Positions 38,530 to 49,595 of a stretch of 64,000 nucleotides of DNA are shown here, one piece after another. This DNA is from Cacajao melanocephalus (taxonomy: Eukaryota; Chordata; Mammalia; Primates; Pitheciidae): NCBI GenBank assembly GCA_963573385.1, contig CAUYLG010070467.1, positions 1 to 64,000 of the forward strand, given 5' to 3'. Within the stretch, counting starts at the first letter, position 1, and every line of letters begins with the position of its first letter. A program made the position numbers and the translations under genes. A model generated the notes under the pieces. The model was not told where the DNA came from. It saw only the letters and a program-made list of their open reading frames with translations, and ran no database searches.

Positions 38530-38920
38530 TAGACTAAGCCCCTCTTCCCCCAAAGATATTCATATATCCTAATTCCCAGAACCTGTGAATATGTTAGCTT
38601 ATGTGGCAAAGAAACTTTGTAGATGTTATTAAGGATCTTGAGAGGATGAGATAATCCTGGTTTGTCTGAGGGAGCCCAATGTAAGCACAAAGATTCTTAC
38701 AAGTGAGAGAGGATGGCAGGAGAGTGAGAGGAGATGCAATGATGAAGCAGACATGGGAGTTCTGGAAGAAAAGTAGGAATCAAGAAATTTACATATTCCC
38801 AAAAGAGCAAAGGAAGTAAATTCTTCCTTAGAACCTGCAGTGCAAGCCCTACTGACATCGTCATTTCATCCCAATAACACTCATTTCAAATATTTGACAT
38901 CCAGTCCCTTCTTAAAGCAA
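38530..38920 (+). mobile_element. MaLR (MLT1-like) LTR, left half
   Basis: Sense LTR sequence: cccaaagatattcatatatc, cctaattcccagaacctgtg, aatatgttagcttatgtggc, aaggatcttgagaggatgag, and on to cttagaacctgcagtgcaag. It stops near 38911-38920, and the missing 3' end reappears at about 42755-42847. The two halves flank an L1 and a mariner relic. Confidence 0.75.
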
Positions 38921-39687
38921 GTTATCCATTTGAAAACTGCTGATGTCTTTGAGATATTATTCCCATAATTTTTTTTTCCATAGGTTGTTGGTGAACAGGT
39001 AGTGATCTGTGAGATTTTGATGCTCCAATCAGCAGAGCAGTACACACTATACCCAATCTGTAGTCTGTTATCCCTTACCCACTTTCACCTTTTCCCCAAG
39101 TCCCAAAGTCCATTGTGTCACCCTTAGGCCTTTGTATCCTCACTGCTTAGCTCCCACTTATGAGTGAGAAGATATGATATTTGGTTTTCCATTCCTGAGT
39201 TACTTCACTTAGAATAATAGTCTCCAATCTTAGCCAGATTGCTACAAATGCCATTCATTCATTCCTCTTTATGGTTGAGTATTATTTTATTGGCTATACA
39301 TACCCCAGTTTCTTTAACCACTAGTGGATTGATGGGCATTTGGGTTGGTTCCACATTTTTACATTTGCTAAGTGTGCGCTGTAAACATACATATGCAAGT
39401 ATCTTTTTCATATAATGACTTCTTTTCCTCTGGGTAGATACCCAGTAGTGGGATTGCTGGATCAAATGATAGTTCTACTCTTAATTCTTTAAGGAATCTC
39501 CACACTATTTTCCATAGTGGGTTTACTAGTTTACATTCCCAACAGCAGTGTAGAAGTGTTCCCTGTTTACCATATCCATGCCAACATCTATTATTTTTTG
39601 ATTACGGCCATTCTTGGAGGAGTAAAGTGGTATCACATTGTGTTTTGATTTACATTTCTCTGATCATTAGTGATGTTGAGCATTTTT

Positions 39688-39903
39688 TCATATGTTGGTG
39701 GGGCATTTGTATATCTTCTTTTGAGAATTACCTATTAATGTCCTTAGCTCATTTTTTGATGGGATTGTTTGTCTTTTCTTGCTAATTTGTTTGAGTTCAT
39801 TATACATTCTGGATGTTAGTTTTTTGTCAAATGTATAGATTGTGAAGATTTTCTCCCACTCTGTGGGTTGTCTGTTTACTCTGCTTACTGTTCCTTTTGC
39901 CAT
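39688..39903 (-). pseudogene. L1 ORF2 C-terminal-region fragment
   Basis: A 71-codon frame, antisense on the window, matches the region of L1 ORF2 downstream of the RT domain ([20 protein letters not shown] and later [10 protein letters not shown]). Nearby frameshifts isolate it. Part of the 2.8-kb L1. Confidence 0.8.
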
Positions 39904-40654
39904 GCAAAACTCTTTAGTTTAATTAAATCCCAGCTATTTATCTTTGTTTTTATATTTGCTTTTGGGTTCTTGGTCATTAATTCATCACCTAAACCAATGT
40001 CTAGAAGGGTTTTTCCAATGTTATCTTCTGGAATTTTTTGTAGTTTCAGGTCTTAGATTTCAGTCCTTGATCAATCTTGAGCTGATTTTTGTATAAAGTG
40101 AAAGATGAGGATCCAGTTTCATTCTCCTACATGTAGCTTGCCGATTAACCCAGCACCATTTGTTGAATAGAGTGTCCTTTTTCCACTTTACGTTTTTGTT
40201 TGCTTTGTCAAAGATCAGTTGGCTATAAGTATTTGGGTTTATTTCTGGATTCTGGATTCTGTTCCATTGGTCTATGTGCCCATTTTTATACCAGTATCAT
40301 GCCATTTTGGTGACTGTGGCCTTATAGTAGAGTTTGAAATCAGGTAATGAGCTGCCTCCAGATGTTCTTTTTGTTTAGTCTTGCTTTGGCTGTGTGAGCT
40401 CTTCATTGGTTCCACATGAATTTTAGGATTGTTTTTTCTAGTTCTGTGAAGAATGATGGTGGTATTTTGATTGGAATTGCATTGAATTTGTAGATTACTT
40501 TTGGCAGTATAGTCATTTTCACAATATTGATTCTACCCATCCATGAGCATAAAATGTGTTTCTATTTTTTTGTGTTATCTATGATTTCTTTCAGCAGTGT
40601 TTTACAGTTTTCCTCATAGACATCTTTTACCTCCTTGGTTAAGTATATTCCTAA

Positions 40655-40681
40655 GTTTTGTTTTGTTTTGTTTTTGTTTTG
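40655..40681. repeat. (TTTTG)n tract within the L1
   Basis: Four TTTTG-type units, expanded relative to the usual L1 sequence here, directly beside the short insertion at 40685. Confidence 0.85.
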
Positions 40682-40708
40682 CAGCTGTGAGATTTTGATG
40701 CTCCAATT

Positions 40709-41023
40709 CTAAAAAGGGTTGAGTTTTTTTATTTGATTCTCAGTTTGGTCACTGCTTTTATATAGAAGAGCTTCTGATTTGCATATATTAATCTTGTATC
40801 TGAAAACGTTGCTTAATTCTTTTATCAGTTCTACAAGCTTTCTGTAGGAGTATTTAGGGTTTTCCAGGTAAACAATAATATCAACAGCAAACAGCGACAG
40901 TCTGACTTCCTCTTTACCAATTTGGATGTCCTTTATTCCTTTCTTTTGCCTGATTCCTCTGACTAGGACTTCCAGTACTATGTTGAAGACAAGTGGTAAG
41001 AGGGCATCCTTGCCTTGTTCCAA
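40709..41023 (-). pseudogene. L1 ORF2 RT fragment with altered catalytic motif
   Basis: A 104-codon frame covers RT motifs B to C and the thumb start. It begins near [20 protein letters not shown] and continues through the motif C area, which reads [14 protein letters not shown]. Functional L1 RTs have F-A-D-D here, so the first catalytic aspartate is valine in this copy and the enzyme would be dead even if translated. The frame ends at the 19-bp insertion described at 40685-40707. Confidence 0.85.
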
Positions 41024-41790
41024 TTCTCAAAGGAATGCTTTCAAGTTTTCCCCATTCAGTATTATGTTGGCTGTGGGTTTGTCATAGATGGCTTTTATTA
41101 CATTGAGGTATGCCCCTTGAATGCTGATTTTGCTGAGGGTTTTAATTATAAAGTGATGCTAGATTTTGTCAAATGCTTTTTCTGCATCTATTGGGATGAT
41201 TATTTGTTAATGTGTGTATGTTAAACCATCACGGCATTCCTGGTATGAAACCCACTTGATCATGGTGAATTGTCTTTTTGATATATTGTTGGATTTGATT
41301 AGCTAGTGTTTTCTTAAGGATTTCAGCATGTATGTTCATCAGGGTTATCAGTCTGTAGTTTTCTTTCTGGTTTTGTCCTTTCCTGGTTTTGGTACTAGGG
41401 TGGTACTGCCTTCATAGAATGATTTAGAAAGGGTTCCCACTTTCTCTATCTTGTGGATTAGTGTCAATAGGATTGCTACCAATTCTTGTTTTAAAGTCTG
41501 GTAGAATTCTGCTGTGAATCTATCTGGTCCTGGATATTCTTTTCATTGGTAATTTTTCAATTACCAGTTCAGGCTTACTGCTCATTATTGGTCTGTTCAG
41601 GGTATCCAATTCTTCTTAAATTTAAGCTAGTAAGATTGTGTCTTTCCATTAATTTATCCATCTCTTCTAGGTTTTCTAGTTTATGCACATAAAGGTGTTC
41701 ATTGTAGCCTTGAATGATCTCATATATTTCTGTGGTGTCAGTTGTAATATCTCCCATTTCATTTCTAATTGAGTTTATAAAACTCATAGC

Positions 41791-42712
41791 AGCGGATTAT
41801 TCATATCAATTTGTGAGGAAATAAATAATCTTTCTCATGCCCTAATTGAAGAAGCCTGACAATTTACAGCAGAACCATTAGCTAACACTGTAGACATCTC
41901 GATTAGTTCAGTTTACATAATTCTGACTGAAAAATTAAAGTTGAGCAAAATTCCACGAGAAGGATGCCCAAACCATCGCACACAGATCAGCTGCAGACAA
42001 GAGCAGAACTTTTAATGGAAATTTTAAACAAGTGGCATCAAGATCCTAAAGCATTTCTTCAAATAATTGTAACAGATGAAACATGGCTTTGCCAGTACCA
42101 TCCTGAAGACAGAGCACAATGAAAGCAATGGCTACCAAGAAAGAGAAGTGTTCCAGTCAAAGCAAACATGGATCAGTCATGAGCAAAGGTCATGGCAACA
42201 GTTTGTTGGGAAGCTGAGAACAATTTGCTTGTTGACTTTCTGGAGGACCAATGAATGAGAACATCTGCTTACTATGACATATGACAGTGCTGTAAAAATG
42301 TTAGCCAAAGCTTTAGCAGAAAAATGGCCAGGAAAGCTTCACCAGAGAGTCCTTCTCCACCATGACAATGCTCCTGCTCATTCCTCTCATCAAACAAGGG
42401 TGATTTTGTGAGAATTTTGATAGTAAATCTTAGGCATTCACCTTGCAGTCCTGATTTGGTTTCTACTAACTTCTTTTTCTTTGCTGATCTTAAAAAAAAT
42501 CTTCAAAGGGCACCCATTTTTCTTCAGCTAATAATGTTTAAAAAAACTACATTTACTTGGTTAAATTCCCAGGACCCTTGTTCTTTAGGGATAGACTAAA
42601 TGGCTGGTATAGTTGCTTACAAAACTTGGAGATTATGCTGAGAGGTAAAATTTAGTTTTTAATTTTTATCTTTTAATTCCATTTTTCCACAAACTTTTTG
42701 AAATCCCCTCAT
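41791..42712 (+). mobile_element. HSMAR2 mariner transposon, 5'-incomplete
   Basis: Right end carries the terminal inverted repeat: ttttccacaaactttttgaa followed by atcccctcat, ending near 42712. Upstream is a decayed transposase gene. The family element is about 1.3 kb; here only about 920 bp of the 3' part is present contiguously, next to the truncated 5' end of the antisense L1. The first part may partly survive as the unassigned 38921-38968 left of the L1, which would make the L1 an insertion into the mariner. Confidence 0.82.
41985..42600 (+). pseudogene. HSMAR2 transposase remnant
   Basis: The mariner transposase (cut-and-paste at TA sites, DD34D catalytic triad) can be followed through several frames. 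The block near 42068-42090 reads TDETWLCQY and holds the first catalytic aspartate. HHDNAPAHSS near 42359-42388 holds the second. In the third block the frame at 42408-42599 reads SPDLVSTNFFFF where family members have an aspartate before the aromatic, so that position is asparagine. Several in-frame stops and shifts confirm a pseudogene. Confidence 0.82.
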
Positions 42713-42754
42713 GTGTAAAACCTATAGCAATGATCATACTTAATATTTTTTTTA
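42713..42754. other. Unassigned spacer
   Basis: About 40 bp between the mariner end and the LTR right half, A/T-rich with a T run. It may be decayed LTR or mariner flank. Confidence 0.4.
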
Positions 42755-42847
42755 AAAATCTGACCTCCTGAATTATAATAAATTTGTGTTTCTTAAGCCA
42801 CTAAGATTTTAGTAACTTGTTACAGCAGCCATAGAAAGCTAATAAAT
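42755..42847 (+). mobile_element. MaLR (MLT1-like) LTR, right half
   Basis: Reads aaatctgacctcctgaatta, ataaatttgtgtttcttaag, ccactaagattttagtaact, tgttacagcagccatagaaa and ctaataa. This is the 3' end of the same LTR class whose 5' part lies at 38530-38920. Confidence 0.75.
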
Positions 42848-43089
42848 GACATTGAGTGTATGTCAATTCCCATTCCAATCACAGTACTTACCATTTTTAC
42901 TTTTGTCAATTTAACTTTAGTGTTTTTCATGCTTACACATTATGTTTTGCATCACACTGCAACATTTGGGATTCAGTTTTATTTGTCACTAAGAATAGCC
43001 TCATGTAGTACTTTGAGTGAAGGTCTTTGTGTGGTGTATTCCATTCATCCTTTTTTTTTTTTTGTAAAATCTTATTTATTATGCCTTAA
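42848..43089. other. No gene seen
   Basis: AT-rich sequence with a 12-base T run near 43052. Confidence 0.4.
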
Positions 43090-44812
43090 ACTCAAGTGAG
43101 AGATTTATCTGGGAATAGAATTCTGTTTTCTCCAGTGCTATCAAGATATTACTCCTTGTCTTCTTGTCTTTAATGTGGCTTTTGAGAGACAATTAGTCAT
43201 AGTGTAGCTTTTACTTTTGTTCTCCTATAAATTGCTTCTTTCTACCTTTTTTAGTTAATTAGCTACTAATTCAACTATTTCCTTTTATAGTTAATTAGCT
43301 ACTAAGGAAGCTAATTAACTGTAAAAGTCATTCTCTTATATAAAATTTTCTTAAAAGGGTACTCTTGAGGTAGAATCACTTACCACTGATTTTAAAAATT
43401 CTATTGACAGCCTCAGGCACAAGCTTTGGGTTTTTTTTTTTTTTTTCGTTGACTTCTTTAATTCTTTATTCTTGGCTATAGTACACATTTCCATGTTACT
43501 GCTTATTTCCAATGCCCTTCTAAACTTAATTATTGTATCTCATTTAGTTGGTAAACATATTTTATTCCCTATTTATGTCCATAAATCTGAAGCATTAAAA
43601 TATATAGCATGTTGTGTTTATAATATTAAGTATTCTTGAGGTTTTTTTCCTCATTAGTCTGGCTAAAAGTTAATAAATTTGACCTTTTCATATAGCTACC
43701 TTTTGATTTCATTGATTTTCTCTATTGTGTTTCTGTTTTATCTGTTTTTACCCTGATATTTATTATTGCCTTTTTTCTATTTCCTTTGGGTTTAATTTGT
43801 TCTTCTATATCCATTTCCCCAAGGTAGACTGTGAGGACATTCATTTGAGATTGTTCATCTTTTTTAACACAGATGTTTAGTGTCATAAATCTTTCACTAA
43901 TTATTGCTTAGATATCTTTTAAATATATTTTTCATACCTCTTTCTAACTTTGTAATCATGGGAACACATTCGAATTGTCTTAATGGCTTTGGCTGCTAAG
44001 GCTGACTTTGGGGTCAGTTTTAATTCAGTTTCAGTTGATTATATTTTATTCTCATTATGGTGAGAATGCTTGTTTAATTTTTGCAACTTTTCATGCTTGG
44101 CAATTTTTGATTGAATGTCAGACATTGTAAATTTTAGCTTCTTAGCTGCAGAGTATTTTTGTTTCCCTGTAAATATTCTTAAGATATGTTTTGGGCTGTG
44201 GTTAAATTACGTAGGTACAATTTGATTTGTATGTGGGGTAGGGTTTAACAATATTTGTTACCTAGGACTAGAACAGTACTGGCCTAGAGCTCATTATTCT
44301 ACAAGACTAACATAAGATACTTCTGTGTACTACACACAATGCCTATTTTCAGTCTGTCTGAAACTTTATTTTCGGTTTTATTAGAGGCATGTTACCACTA
44401 AACCTTTTGGATTTTCTCTCTACCCTTGAGTAGTTTGCTCACATACATGTCAATACTGATCAGCACTTAACTGAACTGTCCAAAGGGTCTATTTGCTCGT
44501 CTCCAGAGGTGTAGCTTTGTGCAACACACCTCCTTTCCAGTACTCTGCTTTGTGAACTGTAGCTGCTTTGGTGTCCCTGGACCCTAAACTGTTTTCTCAA
44601 CTCATGGTGTCCACTGGGATCCCCTGGAATCCACTGGGACTGGATTCTCCCTTTTTTCTATTGAAGGCTCAAGATTATCTCAATGCTGCTAGCTATAGTA
44701 TCATAGGGATCACTTCATTAGATTTCTGTTGTTGCTGATGTTCAGTTGCTTTAATAGGAGGTTACGTTTAGTCCCCATTACTCCATCTTAGCTGAAAGGA
44801 GAAGTTCCACTT
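43090..44812 (-). repeat. Old L1M sequence, antisense, probably rearranged
   Basis: Positions 43640-43930 match antisense L1 ORF2 (tagtctggctaaaagttaat, ttgatttcattgattttctc, tttgggtttaatttgttctt). Positions 44080-44812 match the antisense 5' region of old L1M elements (catgcttggcaatttttgat, agtttgctcacatacatg, ending ttactccatcttagctgaaa). The two are not collinear with each other or with 37590-38340 in a single element. At least two L1M insertions or a deletion/rearrangement are therefore present. Confidence 0.5.
43252..43327. repeat. Compound direct and inverted repeat with TAATTA cores
   Basis: tagttaattagctactaa occurs at 43252-43269 and 43288-43305 (18 of 18). The second copy is part of a 19-bp inverted repeat: left arm 43282-43300, right arm 43309-43327, with 18 of 19 paired and an 8-base loop. 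It could form a hairpin or cruciform. Confidence 0.9.
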
Positions 44813-45631
44813 CTAATAAATCTTAAAATGCTCTAATTAAATGTCGAATTTGATTTCCTGTACATATATAAAATAATCACTGTACTTTTCATTATAATAC
44901 AAACCTAGTACATGATGCTTTATTTTCAAATACTTCCTTGATATTTTAAAGTTCTAAGCAAATCTTTTGCCTTTTAAAATAACTGAGAAAAGTGTGCAAG
45001 GGAAATTCATTATTTAATAACTACAATTATACTTTACGTGTGAATACCTCTGTTCAAATAGTCATCCACTATAATTTACAGACAAAAGTGCAGAGTTAAT
45101 AGCAGGAGAAAGAAAAGATAAAAACTACCTCAACAAAATATTATTCTATAATATAATCATGTTAATTCATAAGAGTATATTAACCTCATATCTGATCATT
45201 AACATCGTTGTTCATATAAAATTGTCTTTCTTTGAAAATACGCAAATGCAGGGTCAGAGACCTATAGGACTTCATCTCTCCCTCTTCTTTCATAGGATGT
45301 GAATTCCAGCATGATAGAATTTTTTGGACCATAAAAAGATTTTTGTTCTTAAAAATGACTATTAAACATGTAAATTCCATTGAAAGGATTAAATGCTGAG
45401 TCTTTATTGGTTAACACTTAACAATGATTATAAGGCATTGCAGCAATGGGACGCCAGTTACCAAAGGTCAAAGGAGTCAGTTATAAACAAAAGTAACTAA
45501 GGAGTGTTAGAAAACAGTAAATCAAATTATTTTCATAGCAACTTATAAAATTAGTTTAGTTATCTCTAAATTAACAGCTGTATTAGAGAACTATTTTATT
45601 TTTTATTATGCAAATATTATTCAATTTGATA
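44813..45631. other. No gene seen
   Basis: AT-rich single-copy sequence with no recognised family. Confidence 0.5.
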
Positions 45632-45932
45632 TAGTCATTCCTCAGTATCTTTGGGGAACTGGTTGCAGGCCCCTCATGGATACCAAAATCAGCAGATGCT
45701 CAAGTCTCTTATGTGAAATGGCAAAGTATTTGCATATATCCTATGCAATACTCCTGTATACTTTAATCATCTCTAGATTACATATGATAGCTAATGCAAT
45801 GTAAATAGTTGTTATATTACATTGGTTTATATTCTCATTCATTTTTATTTTTGTCTTTTAATTTTCAGATATTTTCTATTTGTGGTTGGTTGAATCTGCA
45901 AATGAAGAACCTGTGAATATGATGACTGACTG
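45632..45932. mobile_element. Tigger-type MITE (MER2-like)
   Basis: Ends are tagtcattcctcagtatctt and gttgaatctgcaaatgaag through gactgactg, with TA on both sides (45630-45631 and 45933-45934), the target duplication of Tc1/mariner/pogo elements. Internal accaaaatcagcagatgctc and atttgcatatatcctatgca are typical of the family. Non-autonomous; no transposase. Confidence 0.8.
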
Positions 45933-46290
45933 TACTTTTAAGATTCGAGGCTATTTTAGCCTCAGTACCTGTAGTACAAGGGTATTTATCATCAAATTTT
46001 ACTAAGAGAAGAAAATTATCTCCTCGTTTTCTTACACCTTTCCTGAAGAGGTTTCAGTTATCAGAGAGATGTTTGCTCTAGATAGGTTCTATCTAAAATG
46101 TAGTATCTCATTCACTGTGATAAACCTGCTACTTCCACCCAAATATCTTCTCAGCAGACAACAACAGTAAAATCCTTATCTAGCCCAATACATGGTATCT
46201 TTCTAACATAGCCAGTAATTAAAGTCAACTTAAATAAAATGAGAAAAAATACAATTACAAATGAAATATAATTGTTAGCACTGATTTAGA
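45933..46290. other. No gene seen
   Basis: Single-copy AT-rich sequence. Confidence 0.45.
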
Positions 46291-47232
46291 GCAGAAAGAA
46301 CTGCCTACCAAACAGATATATGAAAAAGTACTTGACATCATTAATCATCAGAGAAATGTAAATCAAAACTATAATGAGATATCATCTCACTGCAGTGAAA
46401 ATGGCTTTTTTTCCAAAAGACAGACAATAACAAATGCTGTTGAGGATGTGGATAAAAGGGAATCCTTGTACATTGTTGGTGGGAATATAAGTTAGTACAA
46501 TCATTATGGAGAACAGCTTGGAGGTTCCTTAAAAAACTAAAACTAGAGCTACCATGTGATCCAGGAAGCCTACTGCAATATGTATACCCAAGAGAAAGGA
46601 AATCAGGATATCAAATATGTCTGCACTCTCATGTTTACTGCAGCACTATTCACAATAACCAAGATTTGGAAGCAACCTAAGTGTCCATCAGCACACGGAT
46701 GAACAAAGAAAATGTGGTACATATACACACTGGGGTACTATTCAGCCATAAAAATAATGATATCTTGTCATTTGCAATGTGGATGGAACTGGAGGTCATC
46801 ATGTTAAGTAAAATAAGCCAGGTACAGAAAGACAACGATCACATTTACTTATTTGTGGAAGCTAAAAATTAAAATAATTGAATTCAATTCATGGGAATAG
46901 AGAGTAGAAAGATGGTTACCAGAGGCAAGAAAGTGTAGTAGCAGCTTAGGGTGTGATAAGAATGATTAATGGGTACAAAAAAAAAACAGAAAGAATAAAT
47001 AAAATCCAATATTTGAAGCATGACAGGGTGACGATAGTCAATAACAACTATACATTTTAAAATAAGCATAAGAATATAATTGGCTTGCTTGTAACACAGG
47101 AAAAATGCTTCAGGTTATGGATACTTCATTTACCCTGATGTGATTATTATTTATTGTATGTCTCTATCAAAAGGTTCTATATACTCCATAAATACATACA
47201 CCTACTATGTACCAACAAAAATTTTAAAAAGT
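46291..47232 (+). mobile_element. L1MA-type 3' end, sense
   Basis: Last part of ORF2 (for example ttcacaataaccaagatttg and atgtggtacatatacacact) followed by an L1MA-like 3' UTR: agatggttaccagaggcaag, atggatacttcatttaccct, tacacctactatgtaccaac, and an A-rich end. About 940 bp, 5'-truncated. The 63-codon frame at 46681-46872 is ORF2 debris. Confidence 0.85.
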
Positions 47233-48690
47233 TCTTCCTAGATTAGTGTTCCAATTCTCCAGCAGTACATGATATTTCTAGTTATATTTTATCAGTTAAT
47301 ATAAAGGATGAGAGTCCTCCCTTACAATTTATGATCAAGTAAGAGCTCTACTAAAATCAGATTTTCTTATAACATCAAATTTGAACAAACTTTTCTTCAT
47401 GCTGGATTCAGGAAGTATTTAATTCCTCCACTTGATATTGCTTGTATGCTTTGTACTGCTAGAATATCATGTGTTTTATCAACAAAGAAAAATTTGGAAG
47501 GGCCTTAAAAATGCACTTTCTTATTTTTTATGTAAACATTTCTGTTTTATCTTTTGCATGACATATTATCTCTACTCAGGATCTAAAAAATTGGGTGACA
47601 TTGTGAAATCATCAGTGCATACAAAATGTGATAGTCATCATTTAAAAATTCAAAATTGCTTCAATCTTCCTTTTCAACTTAAGGATCAAGTAAACTGGTA
47701 TCACAGCACTTTAAAATTGTACTTTAATTCATATTAAATGAAATAAAAACACTGGAGGGTGGATTTTAAAAAAGAGAGTGTTGTCAAGGAAAAAACGAAA
47801 AGTTTATGATAGCCACTCCCTGTCCCTTGTTCACCTCCCACAGTCACCCCCATCGGTGTGGCCAAAGCTCTGTAGTCGTGGGTCTGAAAAGCGGCCAGTA
47901 ACCAAGGACCTAGTGCTATTTTTTTTGGCTCCTTTCTCAGTTACCTAAACCTCACTCCATGTTCACTAGGAGTGCAAATAATAGCAAGTATCTTTTAGTG
48001 AATATTAATATTACAATTAACTTAATGAGTATGATTTTCTAAATTATACATTATAAGCAATAATAAAAGCATATGTGATAGATAATAAATATAGAGGTAA
48101 ACATACCTATGTCAATATATACATATAAATATGCAGTCAGCTTTTTATGGAGCATTCTTATGTAGCAGATAGGTTATATTTTATAAACCATTATGACATA
48201 TAGCTTTTAGATGAGGTTGACAGAAATACAAGTAGGATATGGTTTTCAAATAAAGTCTAAGTACATCCTTCACATATCTTTGAAGAAATCCTCAGTAGTA
48301 AGGCTTTAAATTATTCATTTCACAAGAAGAATTTCCTCTAAACAACCATTTATTATCTATTCTTTTCTATAAATAAAACTTTTCAAAGAAGGAAAATTAA
48401 AAAGCAATTAAAACTTCTCATCCTTATTTTAAGGTGATTCAAAAATTAATTGAAGGTATTCGCATCATTTTAATTCTGTATTTACTATCTGCCTAAATGA
48501 TATCTGGTAAATAGCATTATCTCGTTACATAATTCCAAACACCATGTCTGCACTCATTTCACCCACATCACACCATAAGCTATGACATCTCTAATGAACT
48601 CTGAAGTACATATGATTCACATATCCCTGTGGCTATTGCTTTGATTTGAAATTAACATGGTCATTTAAAATTCTTTCAAATGAGGATCTG
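47233..48690. other. No gene; one small GC-richer patch
   Basis: A 101-codon frame (47432-47737) has no recognisable domain. At 47810-47960 the composition changes abruptly, with ccccatcggtgtggccaaag and tcgtgggtctgaaaagcggc giving three CpGs in a short span. Its origin is not recognised. Confidence 0.45.
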
Positions 48691-48848
48691 TTGAATGATT
48701 GGTGAAGAACATAGACTTTGCAGTAAAACTGCCCAGGTTCACAGACTAACAACTTTTTCGTTAGTTCCTGTGAAGATTACTTGAGATGATATTCATAAAG
48801 TTCTTAGAATTGTGCCTGCATAATTGTTAGATATTTATTTTATTGACT
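48691..48848 (+). repeat. MIR SINE
   Basis: Sense MIR: gaagaacatagactttgcag, actgcccaggttcacagact, gaagattacttgagatgata, aaagttcttagaattgtgcc. Its first 30 bases also take part in the 15-kb-distant duplication noted for 63931. Confidence 0.75.
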
Positions 48849-48929
48849 GATAACATGCTACCAATGACAATGTCATAGTCATTTATCATCTACATTCCCA
48901 CAACCAGTCAGTCACCAACTCATTAAATC

Positions 48930-49595
48930 TACCACTGTAACATTTCTTCAATATAGTCTATCTTTTTTTTCCATTAGAAACACCTGAGTTCAGGTTTCTA
49001 TAATCTCTTCTCTAGAAATCTACAAATTCCTAACTGATCTCCAGTTTTCTAACAGCTAAACTATCAAATATATCACTAACACTTTCATCAGATTCCTCTT
49101 CCAAAGTCATGAATAATAACTTGAGACTCCTCTTCAGTGCTCTTTTAATGGTTCTGTATTGCTTACAAAAAAAAAAAAAAAAAAAAAAAAACAAGTATGG
49201 CATTCAATGCCTCTGCAATCTGACTCTACATTCTTTTATACAATAGTTTACTCTTTGGTATATTTTAAATTCTAATGATTTCCATAAGCCTCTTAAAACT
49301 TTTCAGACATTATCCTACTATATTCTTGTTTCAGAATAATCTTTGTTTTAAAATTCACAAATATTTTTTAAGGTCCAGCATAAATGCCATTCAGTAGAGA
49401 CATTCCTATTTCCCATAGCAGACACTAAGCATTGCCTCATTCTAAGTCACAGTTATGTTACCTGCATCTCTATTATGAAGCTTAATTAATTACCTATACC
49501 TTCTCTCAAGAGAGCATAAAACTCCTGGAAAGCAATTTTATCATCTTCATATTTGCTTCTGTCACACTGTTTTGCACATAATGAATATATAATTT
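48930..49595 (+). repeat. L2 LINE 3' region, long copy
   Basis: Follows the L2 3' ORF end and UTR for about 650 bp: ctaccactgtaacatttctt, the cctaactgatctccag block, ggcattcaatgcctctgcaa, aaggtccagcataaatgcca, tagagacattcctatttccc, and a tgttttgcacataatgaata end. Interrupted by an A25 run at 49167-49191. Confidence 0.75.
49167..49191. repeat. Orphan poly-A run within L2
   Basis: Twenty-five consecutive A residues with L2 sequence on both sides and no SINE or LINE body attached. It may be slippage or a tail-only retro-insertion. Confidence 0.9.

Larger units (their letters stand above)
38969..41790 (-). mobile_element. L1 (L1PB-like), antisense, 5'-truncated
   Basis: T tract at 38969, then a 3' UTR of the type ccataggttgttggtgaaca, then the whole 3' half of ORF2 in reverse to about 41780. 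Length is about 2.8 kb of a 6-kb element. The 3' UTR and a moderate mutation load suggest an L1PB or late L1MA age (inferred). The flanks show attattc on both sides (near 38955 and 41797) as a possible target duplication. Right flank is the HSMAR2 relic, so the L1 landed in or beside it. Confidence 0.88.

Noticed and set aside
38575..45925. Shared aacctgtgaatatg near 38580 and 45908
   Set aside because: One lies in a MaLR LTR and the other in a Tigger MITE; the short match does not extend.
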